Assembly (NCBI RefSeq): GCF_003590095.1
Contig: NC_039479.1
Span: forward strand, 3,100,001 to 3,164,000
DNA from: Trichoplusia ni
Taxonomy: Eukaryota > Arthropoda > Insecta > Lepidoptera > Noctuidae
Direction: 5' to 3'
Length of the DNA: 64,000 nt
The translations under genes and the position numbers were made by a program. Position 1 is the first letter of the stretch; each line of letters begins with the position of its first letter. The notes beneath the pieces were generated by a model. The model had not been told where the DNA came from. It ran no database searches and worked only from the letters and a program-made list of their open reading frames with translations. Below, piece after piece: positions 25,801 through 40,800 of this stretch.

Positions 25801-28800
25801 GGATATAAATGTTTCCTAAAGCTTACAAACCACACGTCTGAGGCGATTAAATTATTCAAAAAGAATATGCGTTTAGAGAATTTTTAAACTGTATGGTGGG
25901 ACTTTCACAACTAAAGAACTCACATGCGTCAAACAAGTATCTGAATCACACTAATGCAGATATACCAAGCTACATAGTTACATTTCGTCTAGCAACAAGA
26001 ATTCATTCTACTACGAAAGAAAACTAAAATTTTGGAATAAACTTACAGAATACTTGTTGAACATTCTAGTATAAGCATAATTCGAAATACTCCTATTCGT
26101 TACAATTAGTTTAAATTAAATCTTGTGTTTAATTATCGATCTGACAGTCAAACAGTAAGCACAAATTTTTGAGATCAATTAAAATCAAATCAATTGATTT
26201 GCCTGCCTTAGCTTACAAATTTACCAATAAATAATAAATTTATTAATAAATGAAATGTGTGATTCCGTACATGGATGTCGTCAACAAATTAACGCCAACG
26301 AGTACAAGCCTCACTAACTCGGTTTCGGTTTTTGTAACGACAATAACCGAATAATTTTTGTGGTCACACAAGCAATCTGCTAAGAGTTGCAGCTTGTCAA
26401 ACTATCACTTGACTTTTCCAATTATGTTTTTTTTTCAGTAATGTTAATGAGGATACCTGGACAGCACTATGAGAATGTGAGGTCACCTAGTTCTACGTCG
26501 CTGTTAGCTAAAGAAGGATTGGTAAGTACTTATTAGTAACTTAAGGTCCTACAAGCACCAAGTTGTTTACTATTAACTTAGGTCCCAGATCTTAAAGTAT
26601 AAGTAAGTATTATTGCATCCTGTAGAGACACCACAATACGCGGTGTAGAGCGGCGTCCGGTCCCCTTTAATTTTGCAAATGTTTGAATGGAACAATAAAC
26701 AAATCTACTGGGATAATGTAAATAAATCAGAGTTCAATGGGCGTGCTTGCAAATGAAAGAGCTTTACCTATTAGTGAGTCATTTTTACACAGCCTTTATA
26801 TCCCACTGCTGGGCAAAGGCCTCCCCCTTTCTTTTCAGGCTGCGAGAAACATTAACACTCAGATATTAATGCATGTTATTTCCCAGACGGATGTGACATG
26901 GCGTGACCTGACGGTACACAAGCTCATGCAGGAGTTCCAGCTGGAGTTCCGGCCCAACTTCAACAGGCACATCTTCCAAGTTATACACGAAACTGAACTG
27001 CTTGAACAACTAGGTATCACATGCTATAAGGATATAGATTTGTTGAGTTTTTATGTGTAAAGGTGACATAATAACACTCATATGTATGTTTGTACCTCGC
27101 TGCTCGCGAAATATAAAGCAGGCACCTCATACGTGCATAAAAATATGTAGAACACAAACAAATTATGTAACAAACAATTTTTTCCAAACAGTTAGGTTGA
27201 ATTTCGCATAAGGTTGTATTTAAAAAAAATCATTGAGTAAATTTGGCAACAGTAAAATAAACTCTGTGCAACATTAATAAAGACTATAATCAATTTGCTG
27301 CCTCCCACTCAACAAAGTACTGGTTCTTTTATTATTATTAGAGGGTATTCATGCGTACCTATAAAATGTTAACAGGCTACGACTTACCGGCAACACTCCG
27401 CGACGTTGCCATGCAGAAATCTAGATTGTACTACGAACTTGAGGCTTTGGAGAACGTTATAGCCAAGTACAACAAGAACACGACGTCGCTCAGCCGTTCT
27501 GAGACACATCTCATGAAGAAACACCTTCTAGATATGGAGAGGCACATTCTGCCCGGACTTACAAGGGTGACGTGGACCGCGCTCGGTATATGGGACTATA
27601 TTAAGGATATTACCAAAGGTTTGTACCAAGAAAGTATTCCTAAAGATAAATAGTGTAGTTCCCATATCAGTAATTCTGAAGCACTTAGTGTAGAGAGCGT
27701 AGAGAAGACTCGGAAATGAACCCTGGGCGGCTCTTGAAATTGAAATGCGTGAAGGAAAAGCTATTAGTATTACTAATACCACGTGGGTTTATACATAGTA
27801 CTCTGAATAGAGAATTGTGGAAAGATATGGGGGAGGGTTTTGTTCAGCAGTGGGAAAAAGTACGCTAGATAAAATAATTGTATATATGTAGTATGCAGTA
27901 TACAATATGTGCTCATAAAGAATCTCTCAGTCCTTCTAAGGACTTTAGTCAACGAATGTTATGGTGTAATGACAATAATGGTTTTTTCTCGACCTAGTTT
28001 CTAAGCAACCAAACTGCTGGTCAACGGCTATTTCTTATTTCTCCTTCGATTCTAGCAACACCTACTGCAGTACTCATCTTTGTTAATTGTTTAACAGTTG
28101 AGAACTCGTTGCAAGCCGTGTACAAACAATTGAAGATGGTTGAGAAAGAGGTTCAATTCTTAGTGGATCAATTGGAGGCGTTTGATTTGTTCCCGCTTGT
28201 GCGTCCAGTAGACTACATTGATCCATGGACGGATAAGCCTGATCCTACTTGGTTATACCCTTGTAAGGTGAGTTGTATATGAATAAACTTTACTCGCATT
28301 TTATAATTGTCTGGATTTTAAAAGAGACTGCGACCCCTGAGTTAGTTTCGACATTTCTTCTCAGGGTAGTTACTAGTTAGATAAGAAATGTCGACTCCAT
28401 CGTTCTCAAAAAGACATGTAAGAGTGATGATATATCCTATTTGCAGAATAAATGATTAATTTCATAATTTTGAAAGAATAAAGCGGAGTTAGCCTTAAAT
28501 TTAAAATACCTCTTAACTCTTTAGAATTGAGTTTAGTTTGTAGTAAATAGGCTTTCATTATTTCTATACTGAGCGCAAACGAACAACTAAATATTTTCCG
28601 AAGTTTTCCTTTTGTACTTTTTTATACTAAACTTTAAACTTTACTTTTAAATTAAAAAGAGCAGTTGAACGTATATACCCATATTGCCTACTCAAATACT
28701 ACTATAATAGTATATAGTAAGTTAGTAGTATAGTAAGTAATAATACAACTAAATAGAGAATATTTGCCATTAAAAAAATAACAATTTAATTAATACTACT

Positions 28801-31800
28801 TTTATAAAAAATGATTCCCAACAGACATATTTCGTGGAGGTAGAAAACGAGCGTTTGGAACGTATAGCGCACCTGTCCCGCATCTACGACCGCATCGGGC
28901 CGATCCTCATGAAGCTGGAGTACCTCATCCTGGGCAGCAGCACCGGCACCTCCGCCGTCATGACCGCCTACTACTCCCACTGGGAAGAGAAGATCTTCAA
29001 GTGTCTTGTCAGGTCAGGTGTCCTTCATATTGTTAGATAGGAACCTCGTAAAGGTTAAGGGAAAACGACTTCACAGGTCAGATGTCATTAATATAATTCC
29101 TGAATATTGGTATAGGAACGTTGTCGCATTAAGGGTAATGACGTCAGCTTACAGTCCAGCAGTATTTCAAAATGGCTTCCGATAGAAGCGCTGTCAAATT
29201 ATGTCATAGCAGGGATTTATCGTGATATTTGTTTGATTCAACTCTTCTGTATTTACAGTTGTGTTGTTATTCTGTTTCCTGTCAAAACACATTCGATCCT
29301 ATATTTCGTGTAGTATATTTCTTTACCTTCACAGTTTTATATTGAAATTTATAAAATTATTTCACCTGATTGACTATCGAAGACCATCTAGGACATAAAC
29401 AAGGGTACTTTCCAGATCGTTTCAGTCTTAAACTAATTCTTATAAACAGAAATCAAATGGCAGAAGCATTCAATATCAAGCAGAATGATTGTACAACAAC
29501 TACTAACAGCTTCCTCTCACAGACTGACGATGGAGAACCTGGAGCAGTTCCAGCACATGCTGAGCGAGAAGACGCCGCTGTTCCAGGTGGACGCGGTCCT
29601 GGTGCCGCCGGACATCACCATGCGGCCCACGCAGACCGAGGTCTGCAACATACTCGGATACAATGTTAAACATTTCTTGAATAGGTATGTACGTACGACC
29701 GTATTTCTATATAACATAGAGTTCAAAGTTGCTAGACAGTTTTGCGATGTCTTAGTCACTGTTAAACGGAATGACTAAGATAGTGTGACATGTTGTGTAA
29801 TCTTAAACATGGTGTATTTAACTGTTTGTGATTTTAGAGGATTTCTTGTTTTGATAATGTGAAAGTTGTAGGATTGAGCTATTCCAGTATTTAGTAGTTA
29901 CCTCCTTCTCAATCTTTGCAGTTTTAAGACAAGGATGGCAGATATGAGTATTATTTGTTGAAAACCAAGAAGTCCCGTATTGAAGCTTACCAATGGTGGT
30001 CTTAAACGGCTTCGCATGAATGCAACTTCCTATTGATATTTTGCATCCCCGCTTTCGTTAAAACAGAGAAACAGAAGATATTAATATATTTGGATGACAC
30101 TTTCTCTACCTGTTTCGGGCAAATTCCCATTAAACACAGCATCAAGACTATATCACAGGTTTCTTCCACAGACTAACCACATTTCCTCGCTGGATGAAGA
30201 AGACCTGCCTCCCCTGTCCCCCACAACGTATTGAAGAGACAACTGGCAACGAGTTCTACGTATTCTCCTACTTCGAGGACATCCTACGAGTGGCCGCCAT
30301 CAATGACATAACCATGTTGATCCAAGACACCATCCACAGGCTCACGACTGATATCTGCAATTATATCATGAAGTAAGCTTTATATGCCTAGATACAAAGT
30401 TGAGTTTTCTTTGGCAAGTGGTGTAGACACATCGTCAACGACTTCTGAGTGTTCTCCTCCGTCGAGCCGCTCTACAATTATATAATGAGCTAAGCTTTAT
30501 GTCCCTTGATATAGAGTTGAGTTTTCTATGGTAAGTGAAATAGAGACTCTGGCAATGAGTTCTACGTGTTCTTCTACTTCAAGGACATTCTTCGAGCGGC
30601 TGCTCTGTAATTAGACAGTAAAATTGTCTTTAGTTAAAATTACAGAGGGAACTGGCTTTGAATTCTTTTGAAAATGTCGAATTGTATTAAAATAATGACT
30701 AATCGTATCATGCTTTTAGTATGCTTAAATTATAAAAAATACCACGATTTTGGTTTAAACTTTGTATACACTATATATCAATAACTGAATACTTATTTAT
30801 TACCTAATACCTATAAATTCATATCATCTTTAATTCCCCAGATGGCACAAATTCGCCCACCTCTGGTCGTTCGACAAGAGCCTGTCGTGCGAGAAGTACG
30901 TACAGAAGTACGATCAGATCTTCAAATATGATGAGAAGTTCTTCTTCTTCGAGGATATTATCGCTGATCTCAATGAACACGTGAAGTTCGTGGACATCGG
31001 AGCCATCAGAGTGAACCTTAGGCCTGTTATAAAGCAGGTGCAGGAACATGCGCAGGAGTGGAAGAATATATTAGGAGCGTGCATCGCTACGAAGACAAGG
31101 ACCAGTATGTATGATCTGAAGAATCAGCTGGAGGTGAGTAGTTATAAATTTTTTTTATGTATATAAAATATATTTAAACTTATGGAATATGTATTATTTA
31201 GTTGTTTAAGCGGCAACAGATATACATTATCTGTAAAGATATACATCTGAAAAAAACTCTTCTGTCTAGGTATGACTGTTTATGAGATAGAGCTTGGTCT
31301 CGGACGGACTGACAGTTAGACAAACAAAGAGACGGACAGATACTCAGTAATAACAATAATAATCTTGTTACAGTCACTTCGCACTACAGTGAATATGAAC
31401 ATAAGAGGTCTGGAGGACTTCAAGCTGGTCATGGCGACCATCACTCAGGTCCAACAGATGACGATCACCGCCGAGGTCAAGTACCGCACCATGCAGGAGA
31501 TATTCCATATGCTGAGGCAGCACAATATTGAGGTATGTTAGGACATAGTAATGTAGTAGGTCAGTTAGTGTAATAAGTACTGAAATTAATTTAAAACGCG
31601 TCAGGTTGGTAAGGTCCGGTTTTCGAACGTTTGTGTGCGTATGAGTTAACTATGTTGTGTATTTTTGTTACCCTGACTAGACGAACATTCAAAGACTAAA
31701 ATAACTCAGTGAGTAAAAAAGCTTGAAAACAATGGGATTGTTTCAAATCAAATCTAATCGCTTATTGCATAATGAGCAGTGTAGGTAAGAAGTAAAAAAA

Positions 31801-34800
31801 ATATACAAGCGATTATGAACTCTGTCGGTTCATTTGTCAAAGAGGTTACACCTCATGTATCCTTCGTCAGACCAGGTCGAAAGTTGTTCTCAATCGAAAG
31901 TACAAACTTAAATGCTATCATTTAATTGCGAGATATGACAGTTTCGAATTCCAGGTAACATTCAAATATACAAAATACGACATACAACCAACAACAGATT
32001 TATTTAATCACAGGTATCCGATGAAGACCTAACATACGCGAAAAATCTCGAAGCATCTTGGGGTAGCTTATACCAGACGACTTTGTTCCGTGGCGCTACG
32101 CTAGAGAAAACTAAGGAGAAGTTCTCCAAGCTCAATGTGATAGAGATAGCGAACTTCTTGAAGGAGCTGGACGACTTCGTGGAGCGGTTCGATAAGGAAG
32201 GCCCCGGGACCGTAGCTGATGATATGGACCGAGGAATGGTGCTCATGGAGGTAAGGAGAAGTAGTAGTAGTTGAAATTGTATACTAATAATCTGTAATAT
32301 ATAAAATTCTCGTGCCACGGTGCACGTAATTGAAGTACTCCGAAACGGCTCGACCGATTCTCATAAATTTTGTGTGCATTTGGGTCCGAGAATCGGATAA
32401 CATCTATTTTTCTGCTTCTTGGCAAAACAATGTTTTCTGGATCAGATACTAACAGATAATATTCCACAACTTTCACACAAAGCCATCTAGTCTCAAGCTA
32501 AGCAAAGCTTAATTATGGGCAGTAAACAACTGTTAAACATACTTATATGTTTCTAAATACATACAAAATATATAATCAGATATTCAATCGAAGCGATTAT
32601 TAATTTATATTTTACCTACAAGGAATACAACAAATACTTCGACGAACTTGAAGCCCGGAAGAAGATGCTCCAAGCAGCTGAACAGCTGTTTGACAACCCG
32701 CTAGCTGACTTCTCAAACTTCAACCGCGCCAAATCTGACTTCACTGCGATGGAGTCCATCTACAAGATATACAAAGCGCAGAAGAACGCCAGGGAACTGT
32801 GGGCTAAGACTCTATGGGCTAATCTCAACCCACAGGCTCTAGTCGACGGTATTGAGCTGTTCTTTAGAGAATACAGGTATGTAAGGAGTTTGTTAATGCT
32901 ATTATTTTTCGTCATTGTGGTACTATGCTACTATAAAGACAACCTACAACTTCTTCTGTGTTTTTGATTTACTGCTACGAAAAGCCACTTCATTTCGCTT
33001 GTTCTGTCGCTTTTGATAGAGGTTAACGTACAAGTTAAATCCATACCGTCGTTGCACATATAGCCGGGTGTCATATGAACTTCTTGTCTTTGTTATTTAC
33101 ACATCATGCTTACATTTGACGACGGATATCGAATCCGGTCCCAGTTAACAATGGGAAATCCTGGGCAACTTACTTCTATAATCTACTAGGGTATTTTTTT
33201 GTGAAATCATCTATGGCAGAAATAAAAGAATAGAGATAGATATGCATTAATAGAGAATTTCATATAAATCCTCAGTAATATATTCTGTTATACTTGATCC
33301 ATAGGAAGTTACCAAAGGTAGTCCGCCACACGCCGACGGGCCTCATGCTGGACCTGAAGATGAAGCAGTTCAAGGGCGTGGTGCCGCTCATGGTATCGCT
33401 GAAGAACGAGGCCATGAGGGAGAGGCATTGGAAGACGCTCATGCTCAAGACTGGTATGAGCTACTGTGTTCTCTTTCTCCTTTACATCGCACGGTAAAGG
33501 TATCCTTCTACGGTCTACCTTTCTTCTGTCTCCCTCTGTCTAAGGTGGTGATTTTCTACGGAACTTTACTATTATATTTTTGTTCTTCAGAATAATTGTA
33601 ATATTTACTCACATGACAAAACGTTAATGCTAATGTACAATTTCAGTTCAGTACATGACAAGTATTTTTAAGTGTATTGTAATTGATTCCAGGTCAGGAC
33701 TTCGACATGTCTCCGGATCGCTTCACGCTGGAGAACATGTTCGCTATGGAGTTACACAAGTACCAAGAAGTCGCTGAAGAAATCGTCAACCACGCTATCA
33801 AAGTAAGACGACCATTAGCGAACAGAGGCCATTTTTTATTAATCTCTTTCCTCCACAAACATACAATATTTTGACACTCAAAACAACACAAAATTACAAA
33901 AGCATGTCTTATTCTCATGATAAACTTTCAACTACCCTTGACACATTAATTCCGAGCAAAAGACATTCCGTTGTTCGTCAGTCACCGGTGACCTTAAGCT
34001 ACTGCTACCATAACGTACTACACATCATTACGTTTTCATAGGAGTTGGCAATAGAACGCGGTGTGAAAGACGTACAGGACACGTGGGCGACCATCGCGTT
34101 CACGGTGTCGCGACACTTCAACCGCGGCGAGGACCGCGGCTACACGCTCAACCCCTGCGACGAGATCACCGTCAAGCTGGATGATGATGCCATGACGCTG
34201 CAGAGTATGGCGGCCTCTCAGTAAGTATGCAATAATGATATATGCGATAGTTCCGTATATAGTTTGGATTCTTCACGTTTTTTCTGCCCTAGAGCGAAAA
34301 TAAATGATCCCTGTGAAATGCCACATTACAATATTTGTTTGGTGGCGTTTTGTCCTCGACTTTGTTGGTGATTTTTACTTAACTTTTACAAGATGTATCG
34401 TGTTGCCCAAGTAACTGGGTTAAGGAGATAGTGACTCCTTGTAAAACACTGGTACTCAGCTGCATCCGGGTTAGACTGGAAGCCTACCCCTAGTTGGGAA
34501 AAGGCTAGGATGGTGATGACTAAGAAACTAATGTTTTTTCAAAGCTTTTAATATTGTTATATCGGATGATAGTCGTTTTATTACTTATGCTGCAGTTTTT
34601 CATTTCGATTATAAAAATATGTTGTGAGAACCCATTACAATATTAAATCATGCAATCTCATTTTTCAAATCAGATTCATCGGTCCATTCTTATCGGTGGT
34701 CCACACTTGGGAACGTCGGTTGTCTCTCATATCGGAGGTCATCGAGGAGTGGATGGCAACGCAGCGCAAGTGGCTCTACTTGGAGGGCATCTTCGTAGGA

Positions 34801-37800
34801 GGCGATATAAGAACACAGCTGCCCGAAGAGGCTAAGAAGTTTGATGATATCGATAAGGCGTTTAGAAAGGTAAATATGTTTTACGGAAAAGTAAGGCTAC
34901 TTGCGAACTCAGATGGTATGACTGACACCAGGAAGTCGACTAACGTCGCGTAAAGTTATTCCGGATGCGCTAAAGAGATGCTGCGTTTCAATGTGTAGAG
35001 TGCTATCTGGCTTTCACACGCGCAATAAAATATGTTTTTATGATTTTTCCTTAGGTTTCGTAAACAAATGATGTTTCTATAATTTAAGACATTTCTTTAG
35101 GTTTAAGACATTTCTTCCCTCTCTCCATTAATTTCAGTAAGTTGGTTGAAATCCCAAAGATCAAGGGATAAAAGACAAATTAACGGGTCAATTTGAAATC
35201 ATATGTTTATTCATTACTCTTTCAGATAATGTTAGACACAGCAAAGAGGTTGAACGTGGTAGACTGTTGCACCATGTCTGGCAGATTAGAAGAGTTCATA
35301 AACTTGGGAATTGGACTACAAAAGTAAGGGACAATATTTACTTAACATAATTCATATTCATAGGTCTTGGTAAATGCAAATTGAACCTTATTCTCATTTG
35401 TACAGGTGTCAAAAATCGTTGAACGATTACCTGGATTCGAAGCGCCGTATATTCCCTCGATTCTTCTTCATATCAACGGACGAGCTGCTATCCATTCTCG
35501 GTAGTAGCGAGTGTACTTGTGTGCAAGAGCATATGATTAAAGTAAGTACATATTTTTAACAATCTTTATCTGAATTTATAATTGGTGTGGTAGCACCCTA
35601 AAGTCTTTGAGTATCGCGATTTTAGCTGCGTCTTAATGGGCCTTAGGCTGTGTGGACCCGCAAAATAATTTATTTTTATACTTGAGACATTGTTTTCAGA
35701 TGTTCGATAATATTCGAGCCTTGGATCTATACGTTGATCATAGCAATCGTCCTGTTGCTGCTAAAATGATTTCCGCTGAAGCTGAGGTAAATATAAACAT
35801 TTTCCCTTCTAACTTTACGACCAATTCACTGCACTAATAGCCAAGTCAAGGTCATCATGTCAACGATAAGAGTGCATAAACGCACGTAATATGAAACGTC
35901 CAAGACAGGTTCCTCCCTGGAACTGAGTTAATTGCTTTTAAATCTTATAACGACGGCATTACTTATCACACTTAGTACATCCCATCCTTAATTTGATATA
36001 AGAAAAATGTATGATTACGATAACTTCTGTATTAACAGCTTTCTTTGCCTCCAACATAGTTATAAAGTTGTAACCTTGTATTAAAACTATCAGGTAATGG
36101 ACTTCCGAAAAGTAGTGTACACGGAAGGTCGCGTAGAGGACTGGATGAATCTCGTTCTGAACGAGATGAGGAACACGAACAAGTTCATCACCAAGAAGGC
36201 TATATTCTATTACGGGAAGAACTGGAAGGTGCCGAGGTTAGTAAACCTTAAATATCGTTCGATACAAAATACAAAATTGCCGGTTTATCGTTCTAAATAA
36301 AGACAGACAAAACTGACCATTGTAAAGGCTACGTTTTTTGCCAGTCGGGTATAAAAGGCCTTTTTAAATTCTTTGCTATCGCGTTTCTTTTGTAAATCTA
36401 GTAAAAAACACTAACAAAACTGCTTAGCATACTTTCCACTGTCAAAACCTTCTTTATCTCATGCTCCCTAGAACGGAATGGATCCTAGAGTACCAGGGCA
36501 TGGTATGCCTTGCCGCTAACGGTGTGTGGTGGACAGCGGAGACGGAAGAGACCTTCATACGAATTCGTAAGGGGAACAAGCGAGCCATGAAGGAACATCT
36601 CGCGCAACAGAACGAGCAACTAGACGGACTTGTGGTTAAAGTCAGGCAAGGTTGGTTGCTAAAGATGTTATTTTACTGTAACTGTACAACTTGAACATAA
36701 CTATAGAACTTTTCATAGATATTGGATTAATAATTTTTAGCCTGTTGTCGTTTATATTGCATAAGTGATAAGGTTTTCATGTTATTGCCATATACTGACT
36801 GAAGTGGGTTTGATTTTCGCGTAGGTCAAGCATTTGAGTGATTAAAAAATGCTGGTCCTAAATCTGGGTATCTTTGCGTATGTGAATGACATGTTTGTGA
36901 AATCCCCCGCAACGCGAGGATTAAATAAAGAGTGCGCGATGGATGGGTGGAGTGATGACTTGCGCAAGACGGCTGGCAGGAGCTGGATGCGAGAAGCCGA
37001 AAATCGATCTCAGTGGCGTGCACTTGGAGAGGCCTATGTCCAGCAGTGGACTGCGATAGGCTGATGATGTGATGTGATGTGAAAGAGGTAGTTTCTCTCA
37101 AGAGTATTTAAAAAAAATATATACATAAAATAAATATATCTTCAAAATCTAACCTAATATAGGGATAAAATGCTTAATAAATAGTATAGTCTATTTTTTC
37201 TCTCACTCAACTGAATATATAAAGGGAAGTTTTGATTAAAACAGTAAACTTTAAAATTTAAGCAAATGAACACTTTGAAATGTACTTTAGCGTACCTTTA
37301 CGTTCTTTTTTATTCTGATCCATCGAAACTAATTCCCTCTCCTCAGACTTGTCATCAAACGACCGTCTAAAGTTCCGCACGATAACGACGATCGACGTGC
37401 ACGCGCGCGACATCATCGAGGGCTTCGTGCGCGACAACGTGACGGAGGCGAGCGAGTTCGAGTGGGAGAGCCAGCTGCGCTTCTACTGGCTCAAGAGGGA
37501 TGATAACCTGTGGATACGACAGTGTACAGGTATTAAACGGTTTTGTATTTACCTGTTCTTTTGTCTGTAATCAGATCTTAGTTGATTTGGTTATTCCTTA
37601 TGGCGTACAATAAAGAGTATTCTATCTATCTATTTTTGAAGTTATTTTTGACACCACTTTCCATTTTTCGTTTGAGCCGAAATTTTGTTTCTCTGTGTCT
37701 ATTGCGTGAGAATATATATGATGTAGCTGTTCTGATGCTGGTGCTGGAAGGTAGCTAAAGGAGCTTTGTCATAAAACGGCAATTCCACATCTAGTTTGGG

Positions 37801-40800
37801 TTCGATTGATTTAATAGACGAGAACATTGATCCTTGAACACGAGAACAAGCCAAAATGCTTGTTTAAAATTATTTATAGTAAAATAAAAGAAAATACCAA
37901 TATTTTTCACATAATTCACATAGAGTTTTTGCATACATAAATAGATGTTTAGAATTGTTTTCGTTAATTTTGTTCCAGGTCTATTCGAGTACGGCTATGA
38001 GTACATGGGTCTGAACGGTAGGCTGGTGATCACTCCGCTTACTGACAGAATCTACCTCACCATCACGCAGGCTCTGACTATGCAGCTGGGTGGGGCGCCC
38101 GCTGGTAAGCATAAGGCCTTCTCGTTTTAAACTAATTAAAGTTAACATCGATACTGGACAACTGATAAACATCTGATGTTTTATTAAATGATGCAATGGC
38201 TTTCTTTGGGCATGTGACTTAAATGTTTGTAAAACCCACGCAACACAAGGGCCAAAATTTAACCAGAGAAGAACAAAAAAAAATCTTTTATTTAAAAAAT
38301 ACCCCTAAACAAAAATTGTTAAAAGAAGAATTCTGTTCAACACAGGCCCAGCCGGAACTGGTAAGACAGAAACCACAAAAGACCTAGCGAAGGCTTTAGG
38401 CTTGCTATGCGTGGTCACCAACTGTGGCGAGGGCATGGACTTCCGCGCCGTCGGCCAGATCCTCGCGGGGCTGTGCCAGTGCGGGGCCTGGGGCTGCTTC
38501 GACGAGTTCAATAGGATCGATATATCTGTACTGTCCGTCATATCCACACAGCTGCAGTGTATTAGGAGCGCGCTGCTGATGAAGCTGAAGAGATTTACGG
38601 TAAGGTTTTGATAGCTTCTGTAGGTATTTAAGATTTAAAATTGGGGTGAGCCCAAGTCAATGGGTACCTTATAGAAAAAGCGTTAGCATAAGCGTAAATG
38701 CGCTATTTCTCACTCACGTGGATAGTGGATGTATTTCAGAAAACTAATTAAGTTCTAGCTTAGTGCTAATGGTTCCTAAACAGTCTGACTGATTACAGGC
38801 TTATTAATGAAAAGGAAATCATTTGGTGAAATCTTTGAACACTGTTTTTTGCTACTTTTGTTTTCATAAAACTGCCAGGGGGACTTAAAAAAAATACTAT
38901 TTAAAAAGTATAGTAAATATTTGTAGAACTTCCCCTAGCATTTTTACCCAAAAGGCTAATCATTACAAACCTCTTTTCAACAACAGTTCGAAGGACAAGA
39001 GATAGCGATGGACAGTAAAGTAGGCATCTTCATCACCATGAACCCGGGATACGCGGGCCGTACGGAACTGCCAGAGTCCGTCAAGGCTCTATTCAGACCT
39101 GTTGTCTGCATCCTGCCGGACCTTGAGATGATCTGTCAGATCTCACTGTTCTCTGATGGATTCCTTACTGCTAAGGTATGTATTCATTAAAATAGTATTT
39201 ATCCAGATGTTTTAACTTTATTTAATTCTAATGATGTGAATATACTCATAGCTATAGTTTTTAAGTTAGATAAGGATTAAATTGCCTTGAATCATTAATC
39301 AAACCGAACTATTTTTGGACTTCTGACGGTGGTTTTCTCAAAAATACAGTAAGTTATTTTATTCTAAAGCGTCTACCATCACAACTGGTGATTGAACTGT
39401 TATGCTTTTTATTTATGATGAGATTGTGCTGTATTCAAAAATTTTACAGTTGATAGAATCTTTCTCCTTTTCCCTCAGGTATTAGCCAAGAAAATGACAG
39501 TCCTGTACCACGTAGCCCAGCAGCAGCTATCGAAGCAGTCCCACTACGACTGGGGCCTGCGCGCCCTCACCGCAGTGCTGCGCATGGCCGGCAAGCTGCG
39601 GAGAGACTCGCCCGGTCTCAGCGAGATCATGGTGCTTATGAGAGCTTTGAGGTGAGATATACCTGTTACTGGAATAACAATCTACATAGTGTATGTGACT
39701 GATACCTGATTTATTAAAAGGGTAGCGACAAAAATTAGCTTCCATGCATGTTTAACATAATAACAAAGATTGCCAAATGCCATGCCCGAGTGGTGGACTA
39801 CAGGAGGTAGTGGCAACCAGCAGGCTTGGTTCAACCCCAACATGGAAAAAATCTTCAATATGACCCACAAATGCTGAATTCGGAAGAAATAATAAAAGAA
39901 AACAATGTCCTAACAGATTTTGGAAAAATAAAACAAAAGGCGCCCATAATTCTTATCCTAAAACCATTGATTGAAAGTACACTTCTGCATTGTAATCTCT
40001 ATCTACTAATTTATCGGATTGGGTGTTTATGTCATTTACAGGTTTTAAAAACAAAACAATTTTTTATAGGGACATGAACCACCCCAAGTTCGTGTTCGAA
40101 GATGTGCCGCTTTTCCTCGGTCTGATCAAGGATCTGTTCCCGGGGCTGGAGTGTCCGCGCGTCGGCTACCCGGACTTTAATGCCGCCGTCGCTGAAGTGT
40201 TGGAGAAAGATGGCTATATTGTGTTACCTCATCAGGTTAGTCGAGAAAAGGAAAAGATGTATGAATTCTAGAATGATTCCAAACCTTTCCTACCCCGCCC
40301 GTATGAAAGCGTCGACATTCTTCTATTGCCGGCTTTTCACTGCAAAATTTTGATAAGTATCTCACTAAACCCGACTGCAGATGACCACGGACCACAAAGT
40401 CAAATTAAACAGAAAGTCCACGAAGTCAAAGAAATTGCATATTATGTTAACAATTGCATATAGGAGTGTTTCATAAAATACACTGTCAACTTTAGTTTCT
40501 AACTGTACAATCTACAAATCTTTCTAATAGGTGGACAAAGTAGTCCAGTTGTACGAGACGATGATGACGCGGCACTGCACCATGTTGGTAGGGCCCACCG
40601 GTGGAGGGAAGACCATCATCATACAGACTCTAGTCAAGGCTCAGACTCTCCTCGGGCTGCCCACCAAACTCACCATTCTCAACCCGAAGGTAATTTTAAA
40701 AACATATCGTATGCTATTTGTAATACGGTTACTTATTAGTTGTACATTGTATACTCCTCGATGGATTTCGGCCACAGAGATACCTTCAACTCCTCAACTT

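Noticed and set aside
36849..37064. A 71-residue protein gene
   Set aside because: Its C-terminal half is the end of a LINE ORF2 and its first half is SINE sequence read through, so it is not a host gene.
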